Positions 61,596 to 64,000 of a stretch of DNA of 64,000 nt are shown in pieces; position 1 is the stretch's first letter, and the number at the start of each line of letters is the position of its first letter. This stretch comes from Micromonospora phytophila. Its GTDB lineage: Bacteria > Actinomycetota > Actinomycetes > Mycobacteriales > Micromonosporaceae. The stretch lies in assembly GCF_023656545.1 (NCBI RefSeq), contig NZ_JAMOKF010000002.1:1-64000 (forward strand), given 5' to 3'. The position numbers and the translations under genes were made by a program. The notes beneath the pieces were generated by a model, which worked only from the letters and a program-made list of their open reading frames with translations, made no database searches and was not told the DNA's origin.

Positions 61596-64000
61596 GTGAC
61601 GGATCTTGAGCGGGGCATCTACGAGCACCTCATCACTCAGCAGCTCGCCGAGCGTCTCCAGCACGTCGACCCCGCCTTGATTCAGCACGAAAAGCTCAAT
61701 CCGGCCGACGCTCACGACGTCCTCGCCCGGCACATCTCCACCCTGACCCGCCGGGCGCTGCTCGCCGTCCCCAGCGGCGACGACAAGCTCGCCCGCCAAG
61801 TCGAGGTGGCTAACCGAATCGCCGAAAGTATCGCCCTGATCGAGCCCCGCGCAGTCGGCGCCGATGACCAGGTCACCGACGCCAAGCACCTGCTCCACGC
61901 CATCGCCGCCCCGCCGACGTCGCCCGCCACCGCCACGTTCCCGGCCCGCCCCACCACCCCGCTCGCCACCGGCGCACTGTTGGTCAACGGCCGCCACCAG
62001 CCGCGGATCGGGCACGAGATCACCCACGAGATGGCCTCCGCCGACGAGGTGGACCTGCTCTGCGCGTTCATCAAATGGCACGGCCTACGCATCGTCGAGC
62101 CGGCCATCCGGGAGCTGGTCGGGCGCGGCGGCCGGCTGCGGGTGATCACCACGACGTATATGGGCGCGACTGATCAGCGGGCTGTGGACCGGCTCGCCGA
62201 GTTGGGCGCCGAGGTCAAGGTTTCCTACGAGACGAGGACCACCCGGTTGCACGCAAAGGCGTGGTTGTTCCGCCGGGGCAACGGCACCACCACCGCATAC
62301 GTCGGTTCGTCGAACCTGTCGAAGACCGCGCTGGTCGACGGCGTGGAGTGGAACGTCCGCGTGTCCAACCTGGAGCAGCCGCCCGTCATCGACACCTTCT
62401 CCGCGACGTTCGAGGACTACTGGAACGACCCGGCGTTCGAGGCGTACGACCCGGCGAAGGACGGCGAGCGGCTGGGCCACGCACTGCGTGGGGAGCGCCC
62501 CGACGAGGCGCCGACCGAGATCGCGAACCTGGACGTCCGCCCATACGGCTATCAGCGGGAGATCCTGGCCGACCTGGACGCCGAGCGGGTGGTGCACGGC
62601 CGATGGCGGAACCTCGTGGTGATGGCGACCGGCACCGGCAAGACAGTGGTCGCCGCCCTGGATTACCGCCGGCTGCACCGTGCCGGCACGGTCGACTCAC
62701 TGCTCTTCGTCGCTCACCAGGAGCAGATCCTGCGGCAGAGCCGCTCGACCTTCCGGCAGGTGATGGGGAACGGCAGCTTCGGCGAGACCCTGGTCGGCGG
62801 CGCCAAGCCGAACGAGTGGAAGCACGTCTTCGCCTCGATCCAGTCGCTGCACCGGCAGGAGATCGACCCAGACCGGTTCGACATGGTGATCGTCGACGAG
62901 TTCCATCATGCCGAAGCGCCGACGTACGCGCGGCTGCTGGAGCGGCTGAAGCCGCGCGTACTCCTGGGGCTGACGGCGACTCCCGACCGGGCCGACGGCG
63001 GCGACGTGCGGCGGTGGTTCGACGGCCACGCCGCCGTGGAGCTGCACCTGTGGGAGGCGCTGGAGCGGCAACTGTTGGCGCCGTTCCAGTATTTCGGGGT
63101 GCACGACGACGTGGACCTGTCGCACCTGCGGTGGAAGCGCGGGCAGGGGTACGACCCGGCGGAGTTGGACGGCCTGTACACCGGCAACCACGCGCGGGCG
63201 CGGATGGTGCTGCGGGCGGTACGGGACACCGTCGACGCCGACCGGATGAGGGCGCTCGGATTCTGCGTGAGCATTGGGCACGCCGAGTTCATGGCGGACT
63301 GGTTCACCAAGCACGGCGTACCGTCGGCGGCGGTGACCTCGCGGGCGGACCGCGCAGCGCGGGACGGGCTGCTGCGGGACTTCAAGGCCGGCAAGCTGCG
63401 CGTGCTATTCACGGTCGACCTGTTCAACGAGGGTATCGACCTGCCGATGGTCGACACGATCCTGATGCTGCGGCCCACCGAGAGCGCGACGATCTTCCTG
63501 CAGCAGCTCGGCCGTGGCCTGCGCTTGGACGACGACAAGCCGTGCCTGACGGTGCTGGACTTCATCGGCGGGCAGAATGCGAACTTCCGCTTCGACCTGC
63601 GCTGGCGGGCGCTGACCGGGGTGAGCCGGCGGGCCGTGGAGGCGGCCGTGCGGGATGACTTCCCGTCGCTGCCGAGTGGCTGCCACGTCGGGCTGGACCG
63701 TGTGGCGAAGGAGGTCGTGCTTGCCAACCTGCGCTCAGCGCTGCCGACGTCGAAGAACGGCCTGGTCGGCGAGCTGCGGCAGCTCGGCGACGGCAGCCTG
63801 GCGGAGTTCCTGGGGGAAACCGGCCTGGAGATCGAGGACGTCTACCGGTCGGCGAGCATCGGGGGCTGGGTCGGGCTGCGGCGCCTCGCGGGCATCGAGA
63901 CCTCGACCGCCGGGCCGGACGACCGCGAGCTCGGCCGGGCCATCGGGCGGATGCTGCACATCGACGACGTGAACCGGCTGGACCTGCTGGCCCGGGTTGC
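61596..64000 (+). CDS. PLD-nuclease/SF2 helicase (DUF3427-type), 3' end outside window
   Basis: At least 801 residues from a GTG at 61596 (MTDLERGIYEHLITQQLAER), open to the window end. A single phospholipase D nuclease motif, RLHAKAWLF with YVGSSNLSKTAL, lies near residues 217-240. An SF2 helicase follows: VVMATGTGKTVVAA near 343, MVIVDEFHHAEAP near 434, LLGLTATPDRADGGD, FTVDLFNEGIDLPM and QQLGRGLRLDDDK near 636. The DUF3427-type tail is cut off. A PLD plus helicase plus DUF3427 protein is a known restriction-like family of defence islands; it would move on DNA and cleave it. Confidence 0.88.
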   Translation, partial: MTDLERGIYEHLITQQLAERLQHVDPALIQHEKLNPADAHDVLARHISTLTRRALLAVPSGDDKLARQVEVANRIAESIALIEPRAVGADDQVTDAKHLLHAIAAPPTSPATATFPARPTTPLATGALLVNGRHQPRIGHEITHEMASADEVDLLCAFIKWHGLRIVEPAIRELVGRGGRLRVITTTYMGATDQRAVDRLAELGAEVKVSYETRTTRLHAKAWLFRRGNGTTTAYVGSSNLSKTALVDGVEWNVRVSNLEQPPVIDTFSATFEDYWNDPAFEAYDPAKDGERLGHALRGERPDEAPTEIANLDVRPYGYQREILADLDAERVVHGRWRNLVVMATGTGKTVVAALDYRRLHRAGTVDSLLFVAHQEQILRQSRSTFRQVMGNGSFGETLVGGAKPNEWKHVFASIQSLHRQEIDPDRFDMVIVDEFHHAEAPTYARLLERLKPRVLLGLTATPDRADGGDVRRWFDGHAAVELHLWEALERQLLAPFQYFGVHDDVDLSHLRWKRGQGYDPAELDGLYTGNHARARMVLRAVRDTVDADRMRALGFCVSIGHAEFMADWFTKHGVPSAAVTSRADRAARDGLLRDFKAGKLRVLFTVDLFNEGIDLPMVDTILMLRPTESATIFLQQLGRGLRLDDDKPCLTVLDFIGGQNANFRFDLRWRALTGVSRRAVEAAVRDDFPSLPSGCHVGLDRVAKEVVLANLRSALPTSKNGLVGELRQLGDGSLAEFLGETGLEIEDVYRSASIGGWVGLRRLAGIETSTAGPDDRELGRAIGRMLHIDDVNRLDLLARV

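Overview
The window is high-GC actinobacterial DNA. Gene style (frequent GTG starts, 4-nt ATGA overlaps, GYD, DivIVA-like and XRE/zinc-ribbon small-gene families, secreted Ala-rich proteins) suggests a Micromonosporaceae-type chromosome; this is an inference from protein style, since no rRNA or marker gene is present. Most of the window is a dense defence island.

Layout. 1-4.2 kb: a partial STAND/LuxR-like ATPase, a small hydrophilic protein, a GYD-domain protein and a secreted triple-repeat protein. 4.2-12.6 kb: accessory genes (membrane-anchored NACHT-like NTPase, an unrecognised 500-residue protein, a polytopic membrane protein, a membrane protein with a ComEA-like helix-hairpin-helix tail) with gene fragments between them. 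These fragments are 3'- or 5'-pieces of genes whose relatives lie intact elsewhere in the window (secreted repeat protein, module helicase, DivIVA-like protein). 13.1-18.4 kb: a HelD-type RNA-polymerase-associated ATPase, then three plus-strand genes including two PD-(D/E)XK-like nucleases. 18.4-26 kb, minus strand: three small overlapping genes, a GIY-YIG protein, an SNF2-type helicase and a GHKL (sacsin/Hsp90-like) ATPase ending in a zinc/HNH-like domain. 26.3-28.8 kb: an XRE/zinc-ribbon/TPR regulator and a kinase of the aminoglycoside phosphotransferase fold.

28.8-46.0 kb: a complete type 6 BREX anti-phage operon on the minus strand, transcribed HTH leader-brxE-brxA-brxB-brxC-pglX-pglZ-brxD-brxHI, with almost every junction translationally coupled. 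Its upstream edge cuts a decayed restriction-helicase gene of the BPTD_3080-like family, which suggests the operon arrived by transfer.

46.6-60.7 kb: two divergent operons around one 93-bp intergenic region carrying a TTGTTG-ACG-CAACAA palindrome. Leftward: an unrecognised coiled protein, a Cas4-like Fe-S nuclease, an unrecognised protein, a DUF262/HNH protein and an SF1 helicase. Rightward: an SMC/Rad50-like ATPase, a small HEPN-like protein and a UPF1-like helicase with a Vsr-like nuclease tail. I read these eight genes as one candidate defence system that I cannot match to a named one; this is the strongest novelty in the window. The right end carries a HigBA-like toxin-antitoxin pair and a PLD-nuclease/helicase truncated by the window edge.
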